NCBI GenBank assembly: GCA_022818135.1
Contig: JAFMSR010000008.1
Span: 15,374,192-15,438,191 of the forward strand
Direction of reading: 5' to 3'
DNA from: Saxidomus purpurata
Lineage: Eukaryota; Mollusca; Bivalvia; Venerida; Veneridae
DNA: 64,000 nt
In this document: positions 47,601 through 59,475 of the stretch, piece after piece
How the letters are laid out: the number at the start of each line of letters is the position of its first letter
Position numbering within the stretch: position 1 is the first letter of the stretch
Position numbers and translations under genes: made by a program
Notes under the pieces: model-generated
Seen by the model: only the letters and a program-made list of their open reading frames with translations
What the model was told of the DNA's origin: nothing
The model's database searches: none

Positions 47601-48363
47601 ACCATATCTGAACCCCCAAACTGCTATGCAAGAAAGGTATGACCATTTTTTGTGTTAAGAATTTTAAACTGTTCATTATGTTTAAATATGATTTTTTCCG
47701 CTCATTTGGATGTTGTAAGGCAGTAATGAAAGTATGTTCATATAATCATCTTTTATCAAAGTCAACACTGAAAAAAAAACAATAAATTTTCCAGCAGTCA
47801 ACAGCCGTTCTCTACTTATAAGTGTATTGATAAAGACAGGCATTTAATCATTTTCCTATTTTGTCTTGGTTTAAAGTGTACAGTCTTTTGTCTGAAGTTG
47901 TTTAGTAATGTGTGTCTTGTTGTCGTGGAAACAATAAAAACACATACTTGGAACATTCTTTCCCATGGCAAGATTTTCTGAAGATCTGTAAGTAATAATA
48001 TATCTGCAAAAGATATGTAATAATAAAAGAGCCTTCTATAGTGGCCGACTGTGAATGATAACTTTTTCATATTATCTAGGTTTAATAAAGCATTCGTGAA
48101 AACCAGTGCTAATTGAGCAAACGTTCGGTGTGATGAAAATAAGATTTCCATGCCTGTCACATGGGCTCCGTTGCAACCCTCTCAGAGCCTGCGAGACCAC
48201 TGCAGCGTGTACTGTATTGCATAATTTTGGTATGATGAGAGGGGACATGTTCTGTAGAAATACAGATGTGGCACTAGACCCACAAGACAATCGGGTAGAT
48301 GGCGCTGCTCAACTAGGTCAAGGAGCTCGTTGCAGAGATGTTATGACCAATGTCTATTTCTAG
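44687..48363 (+). pseudogene. HARBI1-like Harbinger transposase, frameshifted (B2)
   Basis: Exons by homology: 44687-45107, 46550-46662, 46946-47057, 47561-47636, 48080-48363. Relative to B1, exon 1 has an extra T in the run at about 44930 and a 2-base loss at about 44990, and exon 5 has a 2-base loss at about 48103. The end of exon 1 (LLQKEFYNIA), broken in B1, is intact here, and the C-terminus is longer (NRVDGAAQLGQGARC). The two copies are thus broken at different places. The Asp in GVIDCTHV survives; SVHDSRVF has become SVHDSIVF. Confidence 0.75.
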
Positions 48364-48601
48364 TCCAAGTTAAAAGGTGAAAAGGACTCGATGTGAACAC
48401 ACAGACAAACACTTGCCTATATAAAAGTACAAAAAAATGTATGTGATGCTAATTAAAGAGAATGTTGAATGGCTCAAACCTATGTTACTTTTTTCTAACC
48501 AACACAATACCTATATTCTTGTACAGGCAGTAAATTCATTTATTGATCCCTTTGGTATTTCTAACATGATATTATTGCATGCGTAGTATGAACTGTATTG
48601 C

Positions 48602-49460
48602 TGTGTATCACATACAAACTACAAGCAATCATTTATCACAGCTAAAAGAAAAAGAGTTATTTTTACAAATAAATACTTAGTATCACATACAAACTACAAA
48701 CAAACATTTATCACAGCTAAAAGAAAAAGAGATATTTTTTACAAATGAATACTTCGTATTACATACAAATTACAAACAAACATTTATCACAGCTAATAGA
48801 AAAAGAGATATCTTTACAAATAAATACTTCGTATCACATACAAATTACAACCAAACATTTATCACAGCTAAAAGAAAAAGAGATATCTTTACAAATAAAT
48901 GCTGTGCATCACATACAAACTACAAGCAATCATTTATCACAGCTAAAAGAAAAAGAGATATGTTTACAAATAAATACTAAATATCACATACAAACTACAA
49001 GCAATCATTTATCACAGCTAAAAGAAAAAGAGATATCTTTATAAATAAATATTTCGTATTAAATACAAATTACAACCAAACATTTTTCTTAGCTAAAAGA
49101 AAAAGAAATATCTTTACAAATAAATACTTCGTATCACATACAAACTACAAGCAATCATTTATCATAGCTAAAAGAAAAAGAGATATTTTTACAAATAAAT
49201 ACTTCGTATCACATACAAACTACAAGCAATCATTTATCACAGCTTTAAGAAAAAGAGATATTTTAACAAAAAAAACTTTGTATCACATACAAATTACAAC
49301 CGAACATTTATCACAGCTAAAAGAAAAGAGATATCTTTGCAAATAAATACTTCGTATCACATACAAACTACAAGCAATCATTTATCACAGCTAAAAGAAA
49401 TTGAGATATCTTAACAAATAAATGCTGTGTATCACATACAAATTACAACCAAACATTTAG
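48602..49460. repeat. 75-bp minisatellite
   Basis: About eleven units of a consensus near TATCACATACAAACTACAAGCAATCATTTATCACAGC followed by TAAAAGAAAAAGAGATATCTTTACAAATAAATACTTCG. Each unit contains AGAGATATCTTT, close to the palindrome of the arrays. The 75-bp period keeps one frame open for about 99 codons, giving a 25-residue repeat by chance. It begins exactly where B1/B2 homology ends. Confidence 0.92.
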
Positions 49461-50827
49461 CCGTAATATAACGAAACCAACATAGTGGTCACATGACGAA
49501 ATCGAGAAAACGCGACATAAAGCTGACGTCAAAATCATGACGTTATTTTCAATTAATACAAGACGCGTGCTTTATTAATTAGCGGTATACAGTAAATCAG
49601 ACGCGATGAAAACCAAAACAAAAATGTAATGAGATAACCGTTTTTACCTCCTATGACGCGCTATCAAGTTATCATAAAAGGACTATAGCAACATTAGTGT
49701 TCACAAAACAAACATTATATAATGAAGATTTTAAAGTTTCCTCTGTGTAAAATACTCTTAAAAAATAATAATTAAATACATTGCATGAACCATGATTTAC
49801 TGTGTATACGGTCATGAGAACGTACTCCTAAGGTTTATACATCAAGGTTACTGTGTAGATGGGCCTTTAGTTGTAAAGTTATCCAGCTTTGCAGCCGCCG
49901 CGGCGTATTAGTAATGCGTTTGCCTCTCTCTCTCTTCGATGATTCTATCTGGAATACGATACGGAAGCCATGCCTAGAGTTCTGAAGGAAATAAAGATTC
50001 TCCGATGTTTACCATGCACATTTTATATAGCAACCTGTCCCAGTGCCATCTTCTGGCTTTTATATCCTAGTTGGTGGGTTTTAATTCTAAAGGCCCTTCT
50101 ACACAGTAAACCTTGCTTTATAAATTTTGATCAATAAAGCAAAGTTTACTGTGTAGATGGGTCGAATGTACGATTTTCCTGAAGTGTATACGCCATTTTT
50201 GGGAAAGAGAAAGTCCTATCCGGTAAATCTTGCTGTACCAACCCTACACAGAGATTTTATTTATTACCCAGGTGACAGCGCACTAATTAGATTAAAGTTT
50301 CAGTGCAGTGAGAGAGAGATTATAAGAGAGATTATAATTATGGTGGAAATATAGACAAACTAGTTTGACATTTAATAAAACAATGCAGAAAAAACATTGC
50401 TTGTTTTCATTATTATTGACTATGAAACTAGTTAGATATTTATATTATTTTGTAAATAAAAAAGTACATGATATAATTAAAATCTATCTCTCTTGTCTGT
50501 CAAGGATCTCACACATTGTCTTTCTATAAGTAATATCCCTACTAGCAATATAAGTTTGTACAAAACAAACATATATCATGAAAATTTTTAAGTTTTCACC
50601 GTGCGAAATATTTTTTAAAAAATTAATTAAATACGTTGCATGAACCATGATTGACTGTGTATACGGTCATGATTTACACCCCTCAAAAACGTACTCCTAA
50701 GGTTTATACATCAATGTTTATTGTGTAGATAGGTCTTAAGCCTGTTTATTATCTATGACATTTAACGTAAATAGCCCGTCCTTATTTTAGTTTTTATTAA
50801 TTAAATATAAATACCGTTGAACCAAAA
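49461..50827. repeat. Spacer with a diverged direct repeat pair
   Basis: A stretch at about 49690-49870 recurs in diverged form at about 50545-50740: both contain ACAAAACAAACAT, GCATGAACCATGATT, ACTGTGTATACGGTCATGA and CGTACTCCTAAGGTTTATACATCAA. A shorter echo, CTGTGTAGATGGG, is at 50147. No gene supported; the 65-codon frame at 50157 has no recognisable motif. Confidence 0.6.
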
Positions 50828-51321
50828 ATGACAACGACACAGCCGTCAGTCGAAATCATAAGGATTGAAGGATTGACTTCAAACACTAAACTGTTTCAAG
50901 TAAAGAAATTCCATGGCTATTTCACAGATTTACCAGTAAAAACTTTCGCAAAAGTAATGTAAATGATTGGGTCAGCTCCTGACAGGATTCTAACCAACTA
51001 CCCGGCTAGTATTCATGATCGCTACATTTCGATGGAAAATAGTGTAAAATTACAGACTCGACATTATCACTATTATTTTTAATTGTCCATCTGCAAATAA
51101 CCGAATATTGTTGTACTGGGCGTAAATACCACAATCACCCTAAAACATATCACGATTTATCAGCTGATGTATATGATGCGTTAGAGCGGGTCGGCAGACT
51201 GGAGACATCTTGTTCTTTTCATGCGGATAATTCATTGAACTGGTACTTCTTTCCTTCCATGATAAACGGAATAAATAAAAAGTTACATTGCAAACCACGA
51301 ACAAAATTTTTTCTTATCTAA
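50828..51321 (+). pseudogene. Unrecognised broken coding region
   Basis: ATG at 50828 opens 44 codons to a TAA (VEIIRIEGLTSNTKLFQVKK), then the same frame continues directly as MIGSAPDRILTNYPAS and ends at 51082. A shifted frame then reads on (GRKYHNHPKTYHDLSADVYD, DNSLNWYFFPSMINGINKK) to a stop at about 51321. Composition and lack of low-complexity suggest a former protein of about 160 residues with one stop and one frameshift. I do not recognise the family. The neighbourhood of transposon remnants suggests a mobile-element gene. Confidence 0.4.
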
Positions 51322-51999
51322 TCATTTCTCATAACGTTGTTGAAAGATATTTGACAGAAACTTTAATTGTTTCTTCTATAGTTATATAAATAAGCATATA
51401 TCCTTCATTTACGCTCAATGTACGCTTCAATAAATTATAACCTCTGTTATACTTTCGTCTTTGTTTTATCTTACAACGATGTCTCGATTATGACTGTCGA
51501 ATACAGCTCAGCTGCCGTATTTAATCTTTTCTGAAAATTTAACAAAAAGTGATCTTCGTTCGAATTTACAGTACTCAAATTGGTCTCAGCAGATGAGTGA
51601 ATGAACAGTTTCTCGGTTAAATAAATTTATCTTAAAATGATGTACTTTTCCTCACACTGAAACTGAATACACTGTTCTATAGGTTATATATGTTTCAACT
51701 TCCATAATTTCATAAAAAAGACCCTTCAGATCGGATTCATTCTCAAAATAAATGCGCAAATCGAGCAATGCAAAGCGGAGAGTTTTTGAGGTTAACATCT
51801 CCCCATAAATTTCGATCAGATTTATTAACATTTTCGTGATGAATGAAGACATAGGCATATAAACAGAAACAAATGGGGAAAATGGAAATAATCTACGGTA
51901 ATTTATATACAACAACATTTTTAACATAATTGCTCGCTGGAAATTGGCATAGCTAATTCAATTTCAAATATTTTTCTCAGAAATTTCCTGTGCTTGTAT
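51322..51999. other. AT-rich spacer, nothing recognised
   Basis: No repeat period, no conserved open frame. The 91-codon minus frame at 51652-51927 has no motif I know. Confidence 0.4.
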
Positions 52000-52545
52000 C
52001 AGGTGTTGGGTGAATTACATTGGAAATGTAATTAATTACATTACAATTACATTAAGAAAGTCTTCAATTAAATTACAATTACCATTACACAGGTTTTCAA
52101 ATGTAATTAATTATATTACAATTACATCACAAATGTAATTAATTAAATTTCAAATTACTTTGAGTTTTTTATATATATTTTTTAAAGTTTACAGTGTATA
52201 TATAAACACATTTATACAATGTTAAATGTACAAAGTTGTTCCTATTTTCATGCATGTCAGTACACTTGTTTCAGTTACAAGTGTGTGTTGCATTTAATCA
52301 TCATAAGTTTTTCAAATGTTTCATCAGATAGTCTGCATCTATCAGATCTAAATGTTTTTCCAGCTGCACTAAAGAGTCTTTCTACTGGGACAGATGTAGC
52401 TTGGAAAGCAAAATTGGAATGTCATTCTTACTATTTTGCCAATGCTCTAACGGATTGTCTTATATGTCAATGCATGGTTCATTTATATACTTCTCAACCT
52501 GGTCTTGTGCAGTATTAATAATACCAGAGGGATTTCTTTTTCTAC
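52000..52545 (-). mobile_element. hAT transposon 3' end with dimerisation domain remnant
   Basis: On the minus strand the sequence reads DQVEKYINEPCIDI, a stop, then DNPLEHWQNSKNDIPILLSK, and after a frame change SVPVERLFSAAGKTFRSDRC and LSDETFEKLMMIKCN. This is the hAT C-terminal dimerisation signature. Downstream lie TAATTACATT repeats (52015-52160), and the plus-strand word CAGGTGTTGGG at 52000 looks like a hAT terminal inverted repeat. The 5' part is absent, perhaps displaced by the LINE that abuts it. Dead fragment. Confidence 0.8.
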
Positions 52546-52596
52546 TAGGGGTGCAAGGGAGGAAGCTGAAGAAATTATCAGTTTTTTTCTCTTTTA

Positions 52597-52600
52597 CAAT

Positions 52601-52636
<36 letters not shown>

Positions 52637-52640
52637 ATAG
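52597..52640. repeat. (AAC)n microsatellite at LINE 3' end
   Basis: About twelve AAC units. On the minus strand this is a (TTG)n tail just after TGCAATAAACTATA, as expected for the 3' end of a LINE that terminates in a short microsatellite. Confidence 0.85.
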
Positions 52641-55425
52641 TTTATTGCATTAAACATTACACAATGCTTATAGCAAAAACACTATAATAGACAAGTACAA
52701 AGCTTTTCGGAAAGGCTTGGTAGTTAACATTTTCAAGATGAGTAAAATGTTATAAGTTTTAGTTTCTTATTTTGTTTGCATGGTAAAGAAATTTGGACAA
52801 ATTTATTAATACATTTTTATAATTTTTTGATAAAAGATTCGAAAGTTTTTGTAAAGTTGGCCACGTATAATAATATTTCTTTAAATATTTCTGTCGAAGA
52901 TTTCTGAAGTTTGAACAAATCAAAAGATGATGAAATTCATTTTCTATCATATTTGAGCTACATTGTATGCACTTTCTTTCAATTCTTGGTATATTTATAT
53001 GCCGACCTATTTCAATAGCAAGATCATGTGCAGAGATTCTAAATTTAGTTAAAGATATTCTGTACCTTTTATCTTGTATAATATCCAAGTGAGGTTCAAA
53101 AGTAAAAGAATGTTTAAATAGACTGTATGTTTCTAAACGGGGTGAATTATTTATTGCAGAGTAACAGTATTCATGATATATATCTAAAATTCTTTGTTTT
53201 ATTACGTTATAATTTAGCAACATATTAAATTGATTTGCCACAAATACGTTAGTCCTGCCTGATCTAATATACATTTAACCTGATAAGCCCAATTATTTTG
53301 GTTATATATATTTCAACTGTCGACATCAGTCTTTAACATATAATACGTTTTAAATAAAAACTTGTATCTCTTTAGTTTATACTAATTTATTTTAGGTCGA
53401 TTGTGAAACAAGTTATCCAACTTATATTAATCACTCCCGACACCTCATTCCTGATGGTATCCATCGCCGTGAGGGTATGAGAGAAGAGAAGCCAGTTGTA
53501 TCTCTTTGTTGTAAAAGTTTAAGCCAATATTTTACTATCATAAGTTTTCTGTATATGTGCATAGGAATTCTTCCTAATTCTCCGTAAATTGCATCGAGAC
53601 TGGTTGAATTTCTTACATGCAGAAGTCTCGACAAAATTTGGAATGAACATTTTCAACATCAGGACTTTTATGATACCCCCAAATTTCAGCCGAATAGTTC
53701 AATACGGGAGCTACAAGTGGGTCAAACAATTTTAACTTTTGTGAAACGGGCAGTTCTAATTAATAAACAAATTGTGCATAGAGAAGGACGCATGTTGTGC
53801 AACTTTATTCTGAGTGCGACTCCAGTTTCCATTTTTGGCCTGGGGACTGAAAGTCCCATAGGCCTGAGTTAGCATACCACATTTCAAACACTGCAAGAAA
53901 TTTAACTGTGCTATGTGCGAATAACTACTGTAAACATGCGCTATGCGAAAGTAGTGCTAGACAGACCAGATCAATCTTCTGTTTGAATGTCGCATATGAT
54001 AAGAACATATTACAAATAAAAAGAGTACATACAACTTCAAACGATTGCAGAAGGTATATAGCTTACGGACTGCGTTACACATTTTTTCTGTTTTAGAAAT
54101 TAATGCGCTGTTAGCTGCTTACGGAAGATAGTCATATGCATATCACGGAAAAGTACGGATATTTACGGAAATTTACGGAAACGTACGGAGCTCGATATAA
54201 GAGTTTATAGTTTGATTTTAAAATTTCCGATGTTATTTCATTGACAACTTTGATATTTACGAACGATTACATATTTATTTACCTAAAAATAAATTTCTCT
54301 AAAAAAAGATATAATTTACGTACATTTCCGAGAAGGAACTGACGTGATCAAAATCACCCGCCATTTGTCGAGGACGCTGCATGTCAAGGCCCAGTGAACG
54401 GTTTCACCGATTACAACTACAAGGTAACCCAGAATCATTTTTGGTTTTCTCTGTTATACACATTGTACAGTACTGTATTTATATTTCATTGTTTATTTCT
54501 GTTTCAAGGTCTTGTCCTTGGTACACAATAATTTTCGATCCACATCATCAGATCATATCGCTTGAAGTTGTACAAAGCGCAGATCGAATTATTTTTATTG
54601 GCTTAAACAATTTATAATGTTGACTATGTGATTATTTTTCATTTAACGTACGTTTTATAATAAAAACAAACTTCCCTGCCACCCATATATTTGTGAATCA
54701 TTCATTCTGTGTCATATATTGAATTTCGTCCTCTGCACATTTCGACCCGCGCTTTAGGTAAGGTTCAGCGCAAAACACGTAGGTCAAAAGTTGTTTTTCG
54801 GGGAGTTAACCTATAGCCCCCAGGCCTTCAGCGCTCACAGCGCTTTGATTATATAAATGATCACCAAGATATTTAAAAGTTGTTACAACTTCTATACGTG
54901 CATTGCAAAGATAAAATTCGTAAGATGTATGGCGCCCGTTTTCGAAGATCATAAATTTTGATTTGTTTGCATTTAAACGTAGCGCCCATGTATTACTCTA
55001 AGTTTCTATGTCGTTCAACATCGACTGAAGCTAGTGCATCATGAGCAAATAATAAAAGAAATACTTGTACATCATCAATATGGAATACACCGTTAATATT
55101 ACTATTTATGTTATTAATAATATCGTTTAGAAAAAATAAACATAATAAACTACTAGACGAATCCCCCTGTTTAACCATTAAACCTTATATTTGAACTTAT
55201 GAATTGTGAGTTCTCTGATTTGTACCGCACACAGGACTTAACAACTTCATACATTGATTTGATAGCTTTTATAAATTTTGAACTTATGTTTTCCTGCATC
55301 AGTTTATTCCAGAGATGTATCCTGTTCATTTTATCAAACATTTTTCCCCAGTCTAAAAATGCAACGTACATTTTGTATCCTGTTCATTTTATCAAACATT
55401 TTTTCCCAGTCTAAAAATGCAACGT
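52641..55425 (-). pseudogene. Minus-strand LINE, reverse transcriptase to C-terminal zinc region, broken
   Basis: Reading the minus strand from 55371: FLDWGKMFDKMNRIHLWNKL and IKSMYEVVKSCVRYKSE, then VKQGDSSSSLLCLFFLNDI and LLLFAHDALAS (the catalytic FADD block decayed to FAHD), then NANKSKFMIFENG and TTFKYLGDHLYNQ near 54830. After an unrelated stretch it resumes at about 53760 (PVLNYSAEIWGYHKSPD-like, then NSTSLDAIYGELGRIPMH) and ends in an intact 171-codon frame at 52759-53274 with a cysteine/histidine region (CIQCSSNMIENEFHHLLICS). Layout fits a jockey/CR1-type non-LTR retrotransposon. The 5' end carries a short tandem duplication. Dead. Confidence 0.8.
53880..54780. other. Stretch interrupting the minus-strand LINE
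   Basis: Sequence with no LINE similarity that I can see, between the two LINE parts. It includes a short run of TACGGAAA words at 54118-54190 and a possible small exon (MSRPSERFHRLQLQ, followed by GGTAACCC) at 54381. Probably a secondary insertion, but I see no clean terminal repeats. Confidence 0.4.
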
Positions 55426-56177
55426 CTCAAATCCAAGACGTTAAAATGTGAACACAAGTAAAGTTAACATCTGTCACAGCAGTCTAAACGCAGCCTAATA
55501 AATCAAATTGTGATAATATATCCGATCTTATTATGAAATAAATAATATAAATTAATTTACAAAATGCGGATCGTAACAGTAGCTATTTTAACTTTTTAGA
55601 ACGTAGTAATTATATATTGTTCTGTTCTGTTCCCTATGGAACGACTGTCTTTTGACAACCGTCCCAAAAACTATTGGGGTGGGACGGAGCAGAGCGGAGG
55701 GGTGGGGTGTGTGGATGTGTGGGGAGGGTGTAGATGGTTCCAGTGGTAGATAGTTCTGGGGAAGAAAGAGTACTGTAGTTGCTGTGACTTACTTATAACT
55801 TCAGGAATGAAAGTGGCGCGTGTTGCAGGATAAGGAAACTAGGTACTTTTCAATTGGGATAGCGACCAGTTCATTATGGATTTTATACATAAGAGGTAAT
55901 CTGTTGTCGATACACCTATGATCTAGTTTGCATAGGTTGACGGAATTGAGCATGTTGGTGACACTGAACGTGTAAAAAAAGCAAACCTTTGGTTAATGGA
56001 GAGGTAATGTCCCAATCGTTCTACCTGCTTCTATACCCTGCTGGGGATTACATCCAGCCACAACTCAATTTGTCAATTTTTAAATATACAAATGTACGGG
56101 CAAATTCATTTACCAGAAGATAGCTGTCTTAAACTCTCAGCAAAAGTCAAAAATATGTGTATAATTTGGTTTTGTTA
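55426..56177. other. Spacer with G-rich block
   Basis: At 55675-55735 the plus strand is strongly G-rich with many GGG and GGGG runs, unlike the AT-rich surroundings; it could form a G-quadruplex. No gene seen. Unit A2 homology begins at or before 56178. Confidence 0.5.
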
Positions 56178-58359
56178 GTTCTTACTATAAACATTCGACA
56201 TGTATATATAACAGACGTTTTAGGTATAGTTATGTCGTGTAGGTAGCAGAATACTCGGGGTGGAGTCGCTGACTTGAAAACAGTGTAACCCATCATTGAT
56301 TGTTGGGCTCGAGCCCTGATACCGACCATGTCTTTAAAAGTGAGAAAGTTGGCAGTTTCTTACGGAGGATAGGAGTTTAGTTCCGGTCCTTCCCTGGAGC
56401 AATCAGTCACTGTTCAATTAACTGAAGTACGGCCAGAACAGACGTAAAAACCTCGAAAAATACAAACAGATGTTCAACTGATAACGTTCAAATATAAACT
56501 GCATCTGGAATTCGAATGTACCGCATCACATCTGACCTAACCTTTATTCTTTTTAAGATAAATTATGCGCTAGTATATTCAGTCTGCCACGAGATAGCCA
56601 GATAGCTACTGATGATATTCTAAACTTTTTAGGAAATTGTATATATACTTTTGGACAAATAAAAAATAACATCGTGCTTAATCATGAGCATGCTTTTATT
56701 TTAGAGCCAAAATTTCGCGTGCCAGAGGTAGCGCTCGCAAATTTCAAGGAAAATATATTCTTTTGTGAGAATGTTATAATGGAGTACATTGCATTTTCTA
56801 AAATTGAAACTTTCTTTCGAGGCGTGTTTCAAGTAAAGTCAGACCGTGGGTGGACAGCAGTGTACTTGAAACTTGATATTCATTAACATGTGAAAAATAG
56901 ATATCCACCCACTTTGACATTTATAGGTCAAATGCAGATTATGATAAATCAGATCTACCAAGCTTATCTTCACACGTGACCATGGTCAGTTCTGCATCAT
57001 ATCATGCAAAAGCGCGCACAATCTCAGATCTTGACAAATCGTAAGGCTCGATTAACTTGTCCGCAAAGGTTTGCGTGGGTTTTAATATATTTAAAAAGGT
57101 GCCTACACATAGAAAAGACGTACGCGGAACATTGGATTTGTCTTTCGTAAGTAGTTTCGTTTACATTTTATTTTCCCTTTCCGCCCCAACCTCCCTCCTG
57201 GCTATCTATACCTTATTCATTCTGTAACCTTGCAATTGTTTTAGGTGGTTTTCATTGTCCAACTTTGTATCATTATTAACTTGAACTTGTTCTGATAATC
57301 TTATTCTCTGAAATAATTAGAATACATATATGAAAATAAAACGTCTGGCAGGACCTGGTTCTGTCAGACAATATCAATCAAAAAGGTGTTTATAGTTATA
57401 GTAGTTAGGTAATGTGGCCTTTTAATGAAAGCTCAACGCCTAGTTCTATGCCACAAATGAACTTCGAGTGACCAAACAAACTGGCGTCAAGAAGACATTA
57501 AAACACTTTACCGATAGGATAATGAAAGAATCATGTTCTGAGTCTAAAACAATGCTAACGTATGCCTTTCTGTGCCCCTTGGACTTTAAATGACTAATTT
57601 TCTTGAATCTGACTTTTTTTATTTTTGCAATAAAAATCTGTCATGGTCATAGGACAGGACCAACGTCGTTTATTGTGTTCAGTAAAAAGAACACAGTATT
57701 TAGCATTTTTAACTAGCTGGCGGCTCATCAATTAACTACATGTAGTTATTTTTAGAACGGAACCTTGCTTGGACCAAAAAACTTCGATCTCCCGCAGTAC
57801 ACCAATGGAGACGTGCAAACTAAAAACATTTCACGAATATCGAATTCTCGATCACGCAGAACAGAAATATGCCACTATTCACTTCAAATTCATAATATAA
57901 GATAAAGTTTTTAAATACTTTTTGTGATGAATTACAATGTCTTGTTAGCTTAGGTAAATTACAGTGCAGAAAACAAAGGATTTATGACACTTGGCCTTTT
58001 TCTGTTGCTGAATTTCCCTCCTCTCACATCTAGCAGATACATATCCAATTACAGTTAAATTGGTTTGTTTTCCAGAAAGCTATTAGATCCGGGTTGAGAA
58101 CTATTTATCGTACATGCACATCCAAGGTTTAGAATACTCTGGATTTTGAAGATGTACTGAGAGGTAAGTGAGCTTGATTTGACGTCATCTTGTATTTCTA
58201 CTTGTCATTCTTTGTAAAAAAAACAACAACAGTAATTTGATACAAATAGTTTATTAAGAGTATATTTGATTTATGTGTAAGTATTTTGTAAACCTGTTCT
58301 TAAAGTATTAATATTATCATTCTTTTAAAATGGCGTTACATATATATGTTCAACATGCA

Positions 58360-58557
58360 AGTTTTTATTGTTTCATGCGTTGAAATTTGTACATGTTTTA
58401 TTGTTTTATGCGTTGAAATTTGTACATGTTTTATTGTTTTCATGCGTTGAAATTTTTACATGTTTTATTGTTTCATGCGTTGAAATTTTTACATGTTTTA
58501 TTGTTTTATGCGTTAAAATTTGTACATGTTTTATTGTTTTATGCGTTGAAATTTTAA
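58360..58557. repeat. 33-bp AT-rich minisatellite (A2)
   Basis: About six units of the repeat seen at 2155-2625, without the C and T runs. Confidence 0.85.
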
Positions 58558-58798
58558 ATGCGTATATCAATATGCGCTGATGAGAAAAGAATGAAGAATT
58601 AATCTTATTATACCCATACAGATTTTTTTCTCAATATATAGTCTAAATATCGGTAAAATCATAAAATTACGAAAGCACAACGGCACTGCAAGATGACTTA
58701 ACGTTGCAAGTACATGTAGTATCTCTGTAGATACATGCGGCGGTCCGAGACTTCTTTGCCTACACGAGTGTCGTCCTGGTCGCAGCAATGGATTTCAA

Positions 58799-58969
58799 GG
58801 AGGCGTCTTATCAACGATCGAACGATTTTCAAAACATTTATCGTAAGACTTTGATCTACGATTATCGTACGCTTGATCTTACGACCGTCTTACTAAAGCC
58901 ATCATACGCTCAACGTACGACGAACGTACGACCAAGACAAGCGTTTACGATTGTTGATAAGACGCCCCC
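58799..58969. mobile_element. MITE-like inverted-repeat element (A2)
   Basis: Duplicate of 2864-3034 with terminal repeats GGCGTCTTATCAACGATCG and CGATTGTTGATAAGACGCC (one mismatch). Confidence 0.7.
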
Positions 58970-59475
58970 AAGGACCATGTCAAAATTGCGATAAACGGTT
59001 TATAAATCGTGTAACTGTTCTCTACATTGTATCAGCATACTTTTCAGAAAGTAACACAGTATGATTGAAATCATTAGTTTTGAATCATTAATCTAACATG
59101 TTTCTATTTACGCTTTGCGACACCTCTAAAAAGTAAATACTGAGTATACGTAATAAAAAATGTCCTCGGCTTGCCTTTCGATACCCCCTTACGTTTGAAA
59201 ATTTAGATGTACTCTTGAACACTATATATCGGCTTACTTTTAGAAACTATCAGCTTGCTTTTGCAAACTGTCGGCTTACCTTTGGACAATATCGACTTAC
59301 TATTACTTTTGGAAGCTTTAGGCATACTTTGGAAGCTTTACACTTTCTTTTGGAAGCTATCGGCTTACTTTCTTAAACTAGCGATTTGGTATTCGAAAAT
59401 TTAATTAGAAACGCGAAATAGTCTTATGTTTTATACATTTACTTCAGTCTTGCGTCAAGCAAAGATTCCAGAAAA

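Noticed and set aside
48745..49044. A 99-codon gene with 25-residue repeats
   Set aside because: The 75-bp repeat period keeps the frame open by arithmetic; other units in the array carry stops and shifts.
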